From assembly GCF_014836615.1 (NCBI RefSeq), contig NZ_JACSQN010000007.1:62001-126000 (forward strand): a stretch of 64,000 nucleotides of DNA, in the 5' to 3' direction. The notes under the pieces were generated by a model. The model saw only the letters and a list, made by a program, of their open reading frames with translations. It had not been told where the DNA came from and did not search any database. The DNA comes from Sporosarcina quadrami (lineage in GTDB: Bacteria; Bacillota; Bacilli; Bacillales_A; Planococcaceae). Both the position numbers and the translations under genes were made by a program. This document shows positions 53,839-62,517 of this stretch, one piece after another (the first letter of the stretch is position 1; each line of letters begins with the position of its first letter).

Positions 53839-55184
53839 CGTTATCAATCGTACTGTTGATGATACTGGCGAGTATTGCAGCCGCTATTCTTTACACACTT
53901 ATCGGGATTGCTCCAGGCACGGATGAAACCGCAGTATTGGCACCCGTCACACTGGCACTTGTGTTGTTGAACGTATCTCCTTATGTCGTTCTTGCGTTCT
54001 TCATGTCTGCAATTGTTGCAAAGAAACTGACGGATTCCATTCCTGTCGCAGTAGCCGGAATTCCAGGCGGTGTCATGGCAGCTCCGATGGTTGAGCATGC
54101 GATGGTGTTAAAAGAACATGGTCTGCCTGATGTCAGTATCCGTAAAATGGCTTCAGGATCTGTTATCGGTACTATCGTATCGATTCCATTGAGCTTGCTC
54201 GTAGCAAGTTTAATCATTCCTTATGCATCATCCATTAGTAAGTACGCTGGACTTATCTTTTTCTTAGGTGCCATTTTCCTTGCTTTATTATCAGCGAACA
54301 AAATTCTTTCTTTGCTAATGATCGTCCCGTTTGCGTTACTCATTCAAGGTTTACGGACGTTGTACGGGGATATCGGCATTGTTCCTGAAGGTAAGACGGT
54401 ATTCGTTTCCTTCTTCCTCGGAATTACGATCGGTCCTATTGTGTTCAAACTGTTTGAACTGATGAGCAAAGAATATCGGGACCGTGAAGAAATACACGGT
54501 GAAAAAGAAATTTCATTCAAACCGCAACCAAAAGTGAAGGGATTCCCAAATCCTTTTAAAATATTAACAAAACAAGAAGTTGCAACATCTGCTCTCGGCA
54601 GTTCTCTCGGTACATTCACATTCTTCCTGACACCTGTCGGAATGACGATTTTCCTTGGTGAATTCTTGACGAGACACATTAAAGATCCTGTCCAACGTGC
54701 GTCACGCGCGATTTCAACAATGGACGGGCTGACAAATGCTTCGTACATTTCAGGGACACTGATTCCGTTAATCGCGATCGGATTGCCGCTATCACCAATG
54801 GCAATCGGTCCCGCGAACGCGTTATTCAATGCACCACCCGTATTCACACCTGAAAATAACATTCATCACATTATGTCTATGGGAGAAATCGCGATTGCCA
54901 CTTTGATCGGTGCTTCGATTGCAATCGTTATGACGTTCTATGCAACGATTAAATATTCGAATCAGATTTGTGCATTTGTTTTTAAGTGGGTGCCACATGA
55001 AGCATTGATCGGCCTATTTGCCGGACTTGTTGTCATGCTTGCTTTCATGGAAGCTGGCTGGGTGAACATTTTCGGGGTCATGCTTGTAGCGCTTGTCGCA
55101 GGCTTCCTCCACCGCCACGGCGTCAACTATGGTGTCATGTTCATGATTTTGTACGCTGCCCCTTGGTTGATGGGCTTGATTTGA
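53835..55184 (+). CDS. TctA-like tripartite transporter permease
   Basis: This 449-residue polytopic protein is of the TctA family. It has the first conserved region LYTLIGIAPGTDETAVLAPVTLAL and GIPGGVMAAPMVEHAMVLKEHG, then TMDGLTNASYISGTLIPLIAIGLPLSPMAIGPANALFNAPPVF in the second half. Typical TctA has GxxPGxG and pairs with TctB and a TctC binding protein. Here the Asp/Glu in APGTDET and the missing TctC are unusual. The substrate is inferred to be mevalonate or a related hydroxy acid, because the operon encodes HMG-CoA reductase. Confidence 0.88.
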   Translation: MTLSIVLLMILASIAAAILYTLIGIAPGTDETAVLAPVTLALVLLNVSPYVVLAFFMSAIVAKKLTDSIPVAVAGIPGGVMAAPMVEHAMVLKEHGLPDVSIRKMASGSVIGTIVSIPLSLLVASLIIPYASSISKYAGLIFFLGAIFLALLSANKILSLLMIVPFALLIQGLRTLYGDIGIVPEGKTVFVSFFLGITIGPIVFKLFELMSKEYRDREEIHGEKEISFKPQPKVKGFPNPFKILTKQEVATSALGSSLGTFTFFLTPVGMTIFLGEFLTRHIKDPVQRASRAISTMDGLTNASYISGTLIPLIAIGLPLSPMAIGPANALFNAPPVFTPENNIHHIMSMGEIAIATLIGASIAIVMTFYATIKYSNQICAFVFKWVPHEALIGLFAGLVVMLAFMEAGWVNIFGVMLVALVAGFLHRHGVNYGVMFMILYAAPWLMGLI

Positions 55185-55193
55185 TTAAACATT

Positions 55194-55242
55194 AACTGCT
55201 CGATCCGGTATGTTCGCACATGCTGGGTCGGGGAGTTTTTTT
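55194..55242 (+). terminator. Terminator of the HMG-CoA reductase operon
   Basis: A long imperfect hairpin has AACTGCTCGATCC (55194-55206) against GGGTCGGGGAGTT (55225-55237) and an inner ATGT/ACAT stem. A run of seven T follows (55236-55242). Confidence 0.8.
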
Positions 55243-55243
55243 A

Positions 55244-55367
55244 TTGAGCGTTTAGGGCGATATTGAGCGGTTTTCTGCTGTGGTTGAGCGGTTCTTGGGC
55301 GATGTTGAGCGGTACCATGGTAACATTGAGCGGTTGCCGCACGACATTGAGTAGGTCCACGGTGACC
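55244..55367 (+). repeat. Six tandem 21-nt TTGAGCGGT repeats
   Basis: Units start at 55244 (19 nt), 55263, 55284, 55305, 55326 and 55347. Each begins TTGAGCG(GT) and then has a different 12-nt part, for example TCTTGGGCGATG and TGCCGCACGACA. The conserved head plus variable tail is not like a simple slippage array. There is no ribosome site and no gene. Confidence 0.92.
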
Positions 55368-55372
55368 TGGAT

Positions 55373-55545
55373 ATGAGCGCGAATACGACATTTACGGGCG
55401 CGGACATCGCTTTTATGAGCGCACGCATGCCATTTACGGGCGCGGATAACGCTTTTACGAGCGCGCGTATGCCATTTACGGGCGTGGACATCGCTTTTAC
55501 GAGCGCACGGACGGCTTTTATGAGCGCGAACACTATTTTCACGCC
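55373..55545 (+). repeat. Eight 21-nt repeats of TTTACGGGCG / TTTAYGAGCG type
   Basis: Full units begin at 55391, 55412, 55433, 55454, 55475, 55496 and 55517, with partial ends at 55373 and 55538. Units alternate TTTACGGGCGCGGA and TTTAYGAGCGCRCG, a 42-nt dimer period. All full units are 21 nt, so a reading frame with heptapeptides such as IAFTSAR and MPFTGAD stays open, but no ribosome site precedes it. Confidence 0.92.
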
Positions 55546-55619
55546 TCCGTTACACCAACAAAATCCCATTACCAAACACATAAAACCACACAAATCCTAC
55601 TCCCATTAATTCGCAATGG

Positions 55620-55645
55620 GTTTCCGACCGTAAAAACAAGGGTAT
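55620..55645 (+). promoter_or_regulatory. Sigma-B-like promoter of third YflT-domain gene
   Basis: GTTTCC (55620-55625), 14 nt, GGGTAT (55640-55645), about 36 nt before the start codon. Confidence 0.7.
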
Positions 55646-55680
55646 CTTCTTTGGACAAGCGCGTTTTAGGAGGTAGGAAC

Positions 55681-56103
55681 ATGGAAAAGACGTTTATCGG
55701 CAGTTTCCCGACCCACGAGCGATTGGCCGCAAAAATTCAAGATTTGAAGCTTAACGGAGTAAAGGAGTACGAAATGTATATAGTTATGAAAGATGAAATT
55801 GCTGTAGAACAATTAAAAACGCATGCAACGAAAGAGGGACTCGACTCCCCGTTTAACTTATTTAATCGCTTCCTCGGTTTTCTCGTAGGTGAGAATAACG
55901 TGCGCAGAATGTTACGAGACTCAGGCTTTACGAACAACGAAGCAAAACAATATTTTGATGCCATTCAAGAAGGCGCTCTATTGCTTTACATTAAAGGTGA
56001 GCTCGACAAAATTCGTAATTCCGAATCCGAACAAAATAAGCCAGACTCCTCGAACTATCAACCTATCCCGCTCGATGACCTGGAAGCTAAATATGAAGGA
56101 TAA
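55681..56103 (+). CDS. YflT-domain general stress protein
   Basis: This 140-residue cytoplasmic paralogue of the 50336 and 51126 products reads KTFIGSFPTHERLAAKIQDLKLNGV, then NLFNRFLGFLVGENNVRRMLRDSGF and EGALLLYIKGE. The ATG at 55681 has TAGGAGGTAGG just upstream; an earlier ATG at 55651 in the same frame has no such site. A sigma-B-like promoter and its own terminator make it a single-gene unit. The tail (about 115-140) is polar. Confidence 0.82.
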   Translation: MEKTFIGSFPTHERLAAKIQDLKLNGVKEYEMYIVMKDEIAVEQLKTHATKEGLDSPFNLFNRFLGFLVGENNVRRMLRDSGFTNNEAKQYFDAIQEGALLLYIKGELDKIRNSESEQNKPDSSNYQPIPLDDLEAKYEG

Positions 56104-56110
56104 AACATAG

Positions 56111-56148
56111 AAAAACCGATGGATACCATTCACCTCCATCGGTTTTTT
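56111..56148. terminator. Terminator after the third YflT-domain gene
   Basis: Arms AAAAACCGATGGA (56111-56123) and TCCATCGGTTTTTT (56135-56148). T-rich on both strands, so it may serve the 56191 gene as well. Confidence 0.9.
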
Positions 56149-56190
56149 GATTACGTCATGTCATTTTTAGGATTTGTAAATTCATTTTAA

Positions 56191-56940
56191 TTATACGTCC
56201 TCTGAAGAAAACTTCTTCCGCCAAGCCACAAGTTCTTTCTGCATAACTTTATCCTCAAGTACTTCATCCCACCGTCCTGTCATCGCATTCCATATCCGCA
56301 CAAAATAACGATCCTCTTCCACTTGATGCAGCTGAAATTCGATACAAGATGCAAACACGCTATCCAATTCAGTCACTGCAGAAATTGACTGAATGGTTGT
56401 CTGTCCGGTTTCATCGTGAATAAGAACATCCAATTGCTCCAATGCGAGACGCCAATCATCATCGCTAAAAGTGGTCAACTTCCGATTATCTGGTGCATAA
56501 CGGTACGTATCCTTTACAGCTTCCTCTACTTCACCTGTTAAAAACGCTTCATGAGCAGGGCTATAATGGACCGTCGCCTCATCTTTTTCAGGAGGCTGAA
56601 CGTAAATTCCACTTTCCAGTTGCCGCTTGCCCGTATCAGTTAACACAATCGTATCAGCAGTTTGCCGTATCATCCCCGTCATTGTCATCTTTTCAATCAT
56701 ATCTTCAATGAATAACGGTTCGACAACTAACATATTGCTCACTTCTTCTGCGGACGAAAACGCGGCTGTACGGAATGCCGTCAATAGCATCTTCATTAAA
56801 ATATCCATCTTCGTCCGTTTTACGGTGTCATAGGAAATATCGATTGTCTGGATCGGCACGGACCATTTTGCCGTCTCCAATAGTTTTACATTGGGATTCC
56901 GTAACAGTTCATCCCGCAACTTCTTTTCTATTGAATCCAT
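56191..56940 (-). CDS. Winged-helix-like partner of the SF1 helicase
   Basis: This 249-residue soluble protein is encoded directly after the helicase: the TAA of the helicase is followed at once by this ATG, so translation is probably coupled. The middle (about 45-110) looks like a winged helix, with AFSSAEEVSNMLVVEPLFIEDMIEKMTMTGMIRQTADTIVLTDTGKRQLESG. That pattern of helices then a β-wing with TDTGKRQL is common in DNA-binding domains. The C-terminal half is acidic with several Trp. No family was recognised. It likely binds nucleic acid or the helicase. Confidence 0.75.
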   Translation of the reverse strand: MDSIEKKLRDELLRNPNVKLLETAKWSVPIQTIDISYDTVKRTKMDILMKMLLTAFRTAAFSSAEEVSNMLVVEPLFIEDMIEKMTMTGMIRQTADTIVLTDTGKRQLESGIYVQPPEKDEATVHYSPAHEAFLTGEVEEAVKDTYRYAPDNRKLTTFSDDDWRLALEQLDVLIHDETGQTTIQSISAVTELDSVFASCIEFQLHQVEEDRYFVRIWNAMTGRWDEVLEDKVMQKELVAWRKKFSSEDV

Positions 56941-59900
56941 TTACTCTTCCCCTCCGACACTTATCGCTGCCAAATCCATGAATCCGCCTTGCGCTTTCAC
57001 ACGTTCTACCAATTGTCCGTACATCTCGCGTGTTGCAATCCTTTTCGGTCTCTTCATGAACATATCGGCACTTCCAACGATAATGAGCAATTCCCGTGCT
57101 CGTGACAACGCCACATTCAAACGGCGATAATCCTCAGCAAACCCGATTGTTCCGCTTGGTTGGTCGTGGTTACGGACAAAACTTAAAATGATAATATCCA
57201 TTTCCATCCCTTGGAATTTATCGACAGAACCTGTCCGGCAATGCAAATGGTTCGGCATCACTTCCTGCTCGATCAGTCTGTCAATACGTTTAACTTGTTC
57301 ACCGTAAAAACTAATGACACCGACACTTTTCTTCTTATCGGCACCAAGTCGACCATCCTGTTTTGCTTCATCCACTGCACAATCGAGTTCAGTAAGCAAT
57401 TCACTGATCCGGTTCAATTCCGCCTCATTGTACAAACTCGTACCGCCTTTAACTTGTGCCTCGAAATATGCAGGTTCGTTCGGCATATCAAACCACAGCA
57501 GATGGTTATCGCGGCGAATGTGCGCAGATGAAAGCAAATGATCACGCGCCGCGTCCGAGTCCGGAAGACCACATTGCAGGCGGTAGTCGCCTTCTGTATA
57601 AAACGGTGCAATTGTAGACATGATTTTCTCGTGCATCCGATATTGGATACCGAGCATCATCTTATTTTGCTTCGGTAAACTTCTGAATAACCGCTCAAAT
57701 AGCGACTCTTTTAGCATACCGCGCAATACTTCTTTCTCGGCGGGATCCTTTATTTCTTCGATAAATTCCTCCATCGTTTCCCTTCCGACAAGTGGTGGCA
57801 ATTGATGATGATCACCGACCAAAATAATTTTCTTCCCTTTAAGCATTGGCAATAAAAGCTCCGGCGGCGTCGCTTTTGACACTTCATCGATTATGACGAC
57901 GTCAAACGATGGATACTCTTCCATAAAGTCTTTGCGTGCGGAAGCGACACACGTTGTACCAATAACGTTTGCGTGTTTTACATATAATTTACGGATTTCA
58001 TCCAAGTCGAAATCACTCGCACTAGCTAACATTTCGCTCCATTCATCTTGCAATGCTTGCGCAATTGGCAGTTGGCTAATTTCCTTCTGGATCGTTTCTT
58101 CTTTTTCAGAAGCAACAGTAATGAGCTTTGTAATTTCTTCTAAACGTTTCTTAGGTTCAGATTGAACGATTACGAGCAACTTTTCCTGTTCACCGTCAAG
58201 CACTCCAATGTCACTAGAAATCACGTTTTCTTTATCTATTTCAACGAGTAGGGACTGCTCTACTAATTCAAGTTGAGTCGATATTCCAGTCGCCTGCTCT
58301 TTGCACACATTCATTGCTTCCTCCAAAACTTCAGCAGCTTTTACCCTCTTGTCAAAGGTAGCTTTTACATGCTCAAGTTGTACAATTCGCGTTTCAACTT
58401 CCACCTGATCCGTATGCTCATCGACCAATTCAGCAAGTGTATCACTTTCGTCCTTCAGTCTCCGCAATTCTTCTTGGTGTCCATCAATAATCGATTGGAC
58501 AGCCGCTTGCTTGCTTTCGAACTGTAGAATGTCCAATTCCATTTCTTCTTTAATTTCATTTTTCAATGAAGAAAAACGAGCGGCCGCTTCCCGGTCTGAC
58601 GCAGTCTTAATAATGGTCGATTGGGCAGCTACTTCAGACGCTTTTCCGTTTAAGTACGCAAGGTTTTCAGCCAATCGATCTAACAATCTTGATTTCTCCG
58701 GCCCTTGCGGCATTGCTAATGTAGTTTTTGTTGCAGGTAAGATGAAGAATTTGCCGATTTTATCAAGCATCTCATGCATTTCTTCAGGTGTTTTATATTT
58801 ATCTTCTTTTTTACTGCCTACTTTTTCAATTGCATATTGATTGGTGCGAAGGAGTGTTTCTGCATGTCTAATCCCTTTTTCAAGACGATCTGCGACCTCG
58901 CGCCACTCCAACAATTCGTATGGATACGTACCGTCTTTTATTTCAACCCGTAGACGTCGCAACGCATTCATTTCGAGCGTCGCCGTCAATGAGGGTTCCA
59001 GCTGACTCGCCTCGAACAACTCTTCTAATTCCTGCAGTTTTCGAATGGATGGTAACTGTTCTAGAAAACGTGGATATTGGTCATAAGCGGATGGTTTTTC
59101 GTTCGTTTCTTCCATTAGCCTTCGGATCTCCATTTCTGCATAGCCGATTGCTTCTACTGTCTGGAAATAACGGATTCTATTACGTTGTGTTAAAAGTTCA
59201 TGCTCATTCGCATCCATTTCGACACGTTCATTAGGAAGGATACGTGTCGACTCAAGTTCCGATTCTAATCGATTTATCTTATTTGTAGCTTGTTCAAAAT
59301 CATCGTTTAGTCTTTGTTGGCTTGTTCGTAATTCCTTTAAACTTTCTTGTAGATCTGTCTGTTGCTGTTTTAACAATTTCAGCTTTTGACTGTTCTCCCT
59401 ATGTTGCTTTTGCGCTTCGTGCTTATTGGCAATTTGCTGTTCAACAACTGTGATTTCTGCCGCCAACTGTGTCTTTTGCGTTTCCAGTTGCGCAAGTTCC
59501 AATTTCAAAACGTTTTCTCGATCAGCTCGCTGTTCCCGCTGTTCATTTACAGCTGCCAGCGTCTCGTCCCGCCAATGAAGGGCAACGTTTTCTTCGATGA
59601 ACCGTTTGCCTTCTTCTTCGATACTTTCCGTTCTGCCGTAGCGCAATATCCGGATGCCTGGATCGGCGAGCAGACGTCCGAGTGCATTATCCACTGCTAA
59701 ATTAGACTGCGAAGCGACGAGAGTCCGTTGTCCAGCTTTCATGAGCTGATGGCAAAGCTCGGAAATGACTGTCGTTTTCCCAGTTCCAGGCGGTCCTTGG
59801 ATGACATACAGATCATTCGCTGACATCGCACCTGTCACCGCCGCCTGTTGGTACTCATTCAATGGATGGTGAAAATCGAGCTCGAGTTTCTTGTTTGTAA

Positions 59901-60777
59901 TTTGTACGACGGGCCGTTCTTCGAAAAGCACTTTTTCCAAATTAGCGTTTGCGGCGAATCCATCTTGCAAATCCTTGAAACCTTTGCGTAATCGACGGAT
60001 CTGGCTAAGTTCAGCAAAATTGCTGAATGTCATTTCCCCCGTCTGTTTTGGCAATAAACTTCCTTGTCGCGCCAGCAATTGTGACTTCCTGCTTAACTCA
60101 ATTTTCACATTCCGTTTGTTACGGTTCGTATCTGCAACGTGTCCGATATCACTATTTGAGCCATTAATTTTCGCGCTGAACCCTTGTATTGACCGCCACT
60201 GTTTTCCTTCTAACCCGTGACAAGTAATTGTTAGGACACTGAATGATTCATTAAGAACGGGATTGGAAAATTGGATGGTAACATCTGCAACATCAGCGTT
60301 TTTCTCTTCAATGCGCAAATAGCCTTCCCAGCTTGCAATCCGTTTTTCAACATATTCGGAACGCTCCTGTGCGATTGGTAATTCCCGTAGGCTCGTATAC
60401 AGTTGAATCGGCATCGGTGTACCTGTTCGCCGATTCACTGCGAGAGCCAAGCGGACACCGAGTCGGCGATTAGTTCGAACAGGCTCTTTACGCCCTTTCA
60501 CTCGGAAGCTTGTCGCAAGGAACCCTTCGTTTTTGTAGACGCATTCAAGCACGGCGACGCGTTCATTCAATAGTGTCGCCAGTTGCGGATTTCCCTGTGG
60601 ATCAAAGTAGAAGGAGAATGTCATGTTGTCTTGTTTTGCCGGCAGTTTTTCGATATATACCGCGAAGCTATCTTGCTTTGAAAATAGGGCATATTCGTCT
60701 GTCACCCAGTTGCCGATTTCCTTTTTGGCGCGTGTTGTCAGATCGAGTCTGCAGTGCATTATTTCCATTTTTTCCAC
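56941..60777 (-). CDS. Large SF1 (Upf1-like) helicase with coiled coil
   Basis: This protein has about 1278 residues. An N-terminal β-rich domain of unknown type (about 1-300) is followed by Walker A QGPPGTGKTTVISEL (about 325). A long Glu/Gln/Lys-rich coiled-coil insertion (about 400-900) separates it from the rest: motif II VVIIDEVSKATPPELL, motif III VGDHHQLPPLVG (about 989), motif IV QYRMHEKIM (about 1046), motif V SVDKFQGMEMDIIILSF (about 1189) and motif VI RRLNVALSRARELLIIVG. It is a 5'-3'-type SF1B helicase by motif. The GTG at 60777 has AAGGAGG 8 nt upstream and is preferred to the ATG at 60831. The role is unknown. Confidence 0.88.
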   Translation of the reverse strand: MEKMEIMHCRLDLTTRAKKEIGNWVTDEYALFSKQDSFAVYIEKLPAKQDNMTFSFYFDPQGNPQLATLLNERVAVLECVYKNEGFLATSFRVKGRKEPVRTNRRLGVRLALAVNRRTGTPMPIQLYTSLRELPIAQERSEYVEKRIASWEGYLRIEEKNADVADVTIQFSNPVLNESFSVLTITCHGLEGKQWRSIQGFSAKINGSNSDIGHVADTNRNKRNVKIELSRKSQLLARQGSLLPKQTGEMTFSNFAELSQIRRLRKGFKDLQDGFAANANLEKVLFEERPVVQITNKKLELDFHHPLNEYQQAAVTGAMSANDLYVIQGPPGTGKTTVISELCHQLMKAGQRTLVASQSNLAVDNALGRLLADPGIRILRYGRTESIEEEGKRFIEENVALHWRDETLAAVNEQREQRADRENVLKLELAQLETQKTQLAAEITVVEQQIANKHEAQKQHRENSQKLKLLKQQQTDLQESLKELRTSQQRLNDDFEQATNKINRLESELESTRILPNERVEMDANEHELLTQRNRIRYFQTVEAIGYAEMEIRRLMEETNEKPSAYDQYPRFLEQLPSIRKLQELEELFEASQLEPSLTATLEMNALRRLRVEIKDGTYPYELLEWREVADRLEKGIRHAETLLRTNQYAIEKVGSKKEDKYKTPEEMHEMLDKIGKFFILPATKTTLAMPQGPEKSRLLDRLAENLAYLNGKASEVAAQSTIIKTASDREAAARFSSLKNEIKEEMELDILQFESKQAAVQSIIDGHQEELRRLKDESDTLAELVDEHTDQVEVETRIVQLEHVKATFDKRVKAAEVLEEAMNVCKEQATGISTQLELVEQSLLVEIDKENVISSDIGVLDGEQEKLLVIVQSEPKKRLEEITKLITVASEKEETIQKEISQLPIAQALQDEWSEMLASASDFDLDEIRKLYVKHANVIGTTCVASARKDFMEEYPSFDVVIIDEVSKATPPELLLPMLKGKKIILVGDHHQLPPLVGRETMEEFIEEIKDPAEKEVLRGMLKESLFERLFRSLPKQNKMMLGIQYRMHEKIMSTIAPFYTEGDYRLQCGLPDSDAARDHLLSSAHIRRDNHLLWFDMPNEPAYFEAQVKGGTSLYNEAELNRISELLTELDCAVDEAKQDGRLGADKKKSVGVISFYGEQVKRIDRLIEQEVMPNHLHCRTGSVDKFQGMEMDIIILSFVRNHDQPSGTIGFAEDYRRLNVALSRARELLIIVGSADMFMKRPKRIATREMYGQLVERVKAQGGFMDLAAISVGGEE

Positions 60778-60934
60778 AGTGACATCCTCCTTCCATCTTT
60801 CTTTTCGTAATGAAGCCATGAGTTCTATCATACAACAAAATGTAGTTCGGATTAGTCCGAAAAGTTACCGATTCAGCCTCAAATTTAGATGGGTAATTGG
60901 TGTACCGTAAAATGGCGTTAATTTCAAGTAAAAA

Positions 60935-60959
60935 GTTATTTTTCTGTAAAAACGGGTAT
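60935..60959 (+). promoter_or_regulatory. Sigma-B-like promoter of fourth YflT-domain gene
   Basis: GTTATT (60935-60940), 13 nt, GGGTAT (60954-60959), about 50 nt before the start codon. Confidence 0.65.
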
Positions 60960-61009
60960 AGTTGCTGTACGTTATAGTTGAGAAAATAAGGAAAGAAGGG
61001 TTGATATAT

Positions 61010-61864
61010 ATGATTCAAAGAACCTATATTGGTTTGTATGATACTCAAGCGTCATTAATTGGTGCAATAGAGGAGTTGGATCGTAAAGGCATCACTCCAG
61101 AAAATATGTATGTAATTGCAAAAAACGAAGAAGATGTCGAAATGGTGCGTCGGAAGACTTATGACGATATCCAGTCTGTGCCGTCAAATTGGCTCGATCG
61201 TTTCATCGGCTATATATCAGGAGAGAATCATGTGCGCAGCATGTTAGTGGATGTCGGTTTTGATGAAGCGGATTTGCGGAAATATGAGGCAGAAATACAG
61301 GCAGGAAAATGGCTGCTGTATGTTGAAGGCGAACCTGAAAAAACGGCTTATGAAATCAACGCTGAACGTCAAAAAGCGGAAACAAATCCGTTCGACCATA
61401 GTGCTTCAGAGGCGGAGCGACTGAACGAACAGCATGACGAGTCTCCAACATCTATCGGGAACGATGGTTTTCCAAAAAACGAATATAGGGACAGTGTTAT
61501 GGAAGTAAAGGACGAAGCGCAGTTCACTTCCCAAGAGGGACGTTTTTTAGGGAAGGCGGGTGGCGAAGCGTTGTACGATACAACAAATTACGAGTCCACT
61601 GCTGCTCCCAGACCGCGGCCTTCACTCGTACGCGGCACTCCAACACCTGAACGGAAACATCTTCATATGCTCGCAAAACAAGAGCGTCGACAGGACAATC
61701 CAACTAACCATTCAATAAATTATATCCCTACACAATCTACGTTTGAATTTGATGAAGATGTAGCTTCGAAAGATCCGATAATCATTGATTTGAGAGGCAT
61801 TAGTAAGGACAAAGATGAAGCGAGTCTTTGGCTCATTCAAGATGAAGACGATTTGAAGGATTGA
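61010..61864 (+). CDS. YflT-domain general stress protein, long form
   Basis: This 284-residue protein has an N-terminal YflT-type domain (about 1-108): RTYIGLYDTQASLIGAIEELDRKG, SNWLDRFIGYISGENHVRSMLVDVGF and GKWLLYVEGE. The rest (about 115-284) is a polar, acidic, low-complexity tail ending in WLIQDEDDLKD, similar in style to the 50336 product. The ATG at 61010 has AGAAGGG 7 nt upstream; the frame opens earlier at 60962. It lies divergent from the helicase pair and has its own sigma-B-like promoter and terminator. Confidence 0.82.
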   Translation: MIQRTYIGLYDTQASLIGAIEELDRKGITPENMYVIAKNEEDVEMVRRKTYDDIQSVPSNWLDRFIGYISGENHVRSMLVDVGFDEADLRKYEAEIQAGKWLLYVEGEPEKTAYEINAERQKAETNPFDHSASEAERLNEQHDESPTSIGNDGFPKNEYRDSVMEVKDEAQFTSQEGRFLGKAGGEALYDTTNYESTAAPRPRPSLVRGTPTPERKHLHMLAKQERRQDNPTNHSINYIPTQSTFEFDEDVASKDPIIIDLRGISKDKDEASLWLIQDEDDLKD

Positions 61865-61870
61865 GGAAGT

Positions 61871-61912
61871 AGACAACTGACACGAGCTGTAATGTGTCAG
61901 TTGTCTTTTTTT
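61871..61912 (+). terminator. Terminator after the fourth YflT-domain gene
   Basis: Perfect arms AGACAACTGACAC (61871-61883) and GTGTCAGTTGTCT (61894-61906), then a T run. Confidence 0.92.
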
Positions 61913-61919
61913 ATGTTTT

Positions 61920-62453
61920 TTATCCTTCTGAAGTCACGCAAAGTAATTTCACTTCACTGTCTGTGTAGTTGTACCAATAGTGCGGTTTTGTGGAATCGAT
62001 CATAAATGAATCGCTCGGTCCGAGTTCGATAAGTTGTTCTTCAAGTTGGACAGTTAGCTTCCCTTCAATGACGTAAAGAAATTCTTGCCCCCGATGGGTA
62101 ATTAGATTCCCTTCCGTCTGCCCTGGCTTTAACATGACTAATAGTGGGACGAAATCACGTTGCGTAACCATCGTTCCGAGATCTTTGTAATAGATGTTGT
62201 GCTGATCTGCGCGTTTATTGATCATAAGTATTCCATTTTCATCGCGATGTTCGTCCTCAAAAAAGATGCTCGGATTTACACCGAATGCAATGGAGATTTT
62301 TTTTAATGATTCCAATGTCGTTGATGATTTCCCTCTTTCAAGCTGTGATAAGAAGCTAATTGAAAACCCAGTTTTTTCTGCAAGCGTTTTCAATGTCATC
62401 CGTTGCTGTTGTCGCGTTTGTTTAATTTTTTCTCCAATATGGTTTTCACTCAT
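61920..62453 (-). CDS. XRE-family regulator with cupin domain
   Basis: This 177-residue regulator has an HTH (about 6-62, KIKQTRQQQRMTLKTLAEKTGFSISFLSQLERG) and a cupin domain (about 105-175, LITHRGQEFLYVIEGKLTVQLEEQ...DSFMIDSTKPHYWYN). It has the same architecture as the 53033 product. It is divergent from the MHS transporter gene, and the palindrome at 62518-62538 is its candidate site. AGGAG lies 8 nt before the ATG. The inducer is probably the substrate of the transporter or of the enzyme at the window edge. Confidence 0.92.
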   Translation of the reverse strand: MSENHIGEKIKQTRQQQRMTLKTLAEKTGFSISFLSQLERGKSSTTLESLKKISIAFGVNPSIFFEDEHRDENGILMINKRADQHNIYYKDLGTMVTQRDFVPLLVMLKPGQTEGNLITHRGQEFLYVIEGKLTVQLEEQLIELGPSDSFMIDSTKPHYWYNYTDSEVKLLCVTSEG

Positions 62454-62477
62454 TTTTCATTCTCCTAAATAATTATG

Positions 62478-62506
62478 TTGACAGAATATTAGTATATATT
62501 TATGAT
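62478..62506 (+). promoter_or_regulatory. Sigma-A promoter of the MHS transporter gene
   Basis: Perfect TTGACA (62478-62483), 17 nt, TATGAT (62501-62506). The start point is expected near 62513, just before the operator candidate. Confidence 0.78.
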
Positions 62507-62517
62507 AGGCATAATGC

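Noticed and set aside
55373-55609. Small protein of heptapeptide repeats (MSANTTFTGAD...)
   Set aside because: The frame is open because all units are 21 nt, but there is no ribosome site and the composition is that of the repeat. Kept as a repeat.
56941-60777. Assignment to a named phage-defence system
   Set aside because: The motifs define an SF1B helicase, but neither partner nor neighbourhood (no nuclease, TIR or methylase) matches a system I can name.
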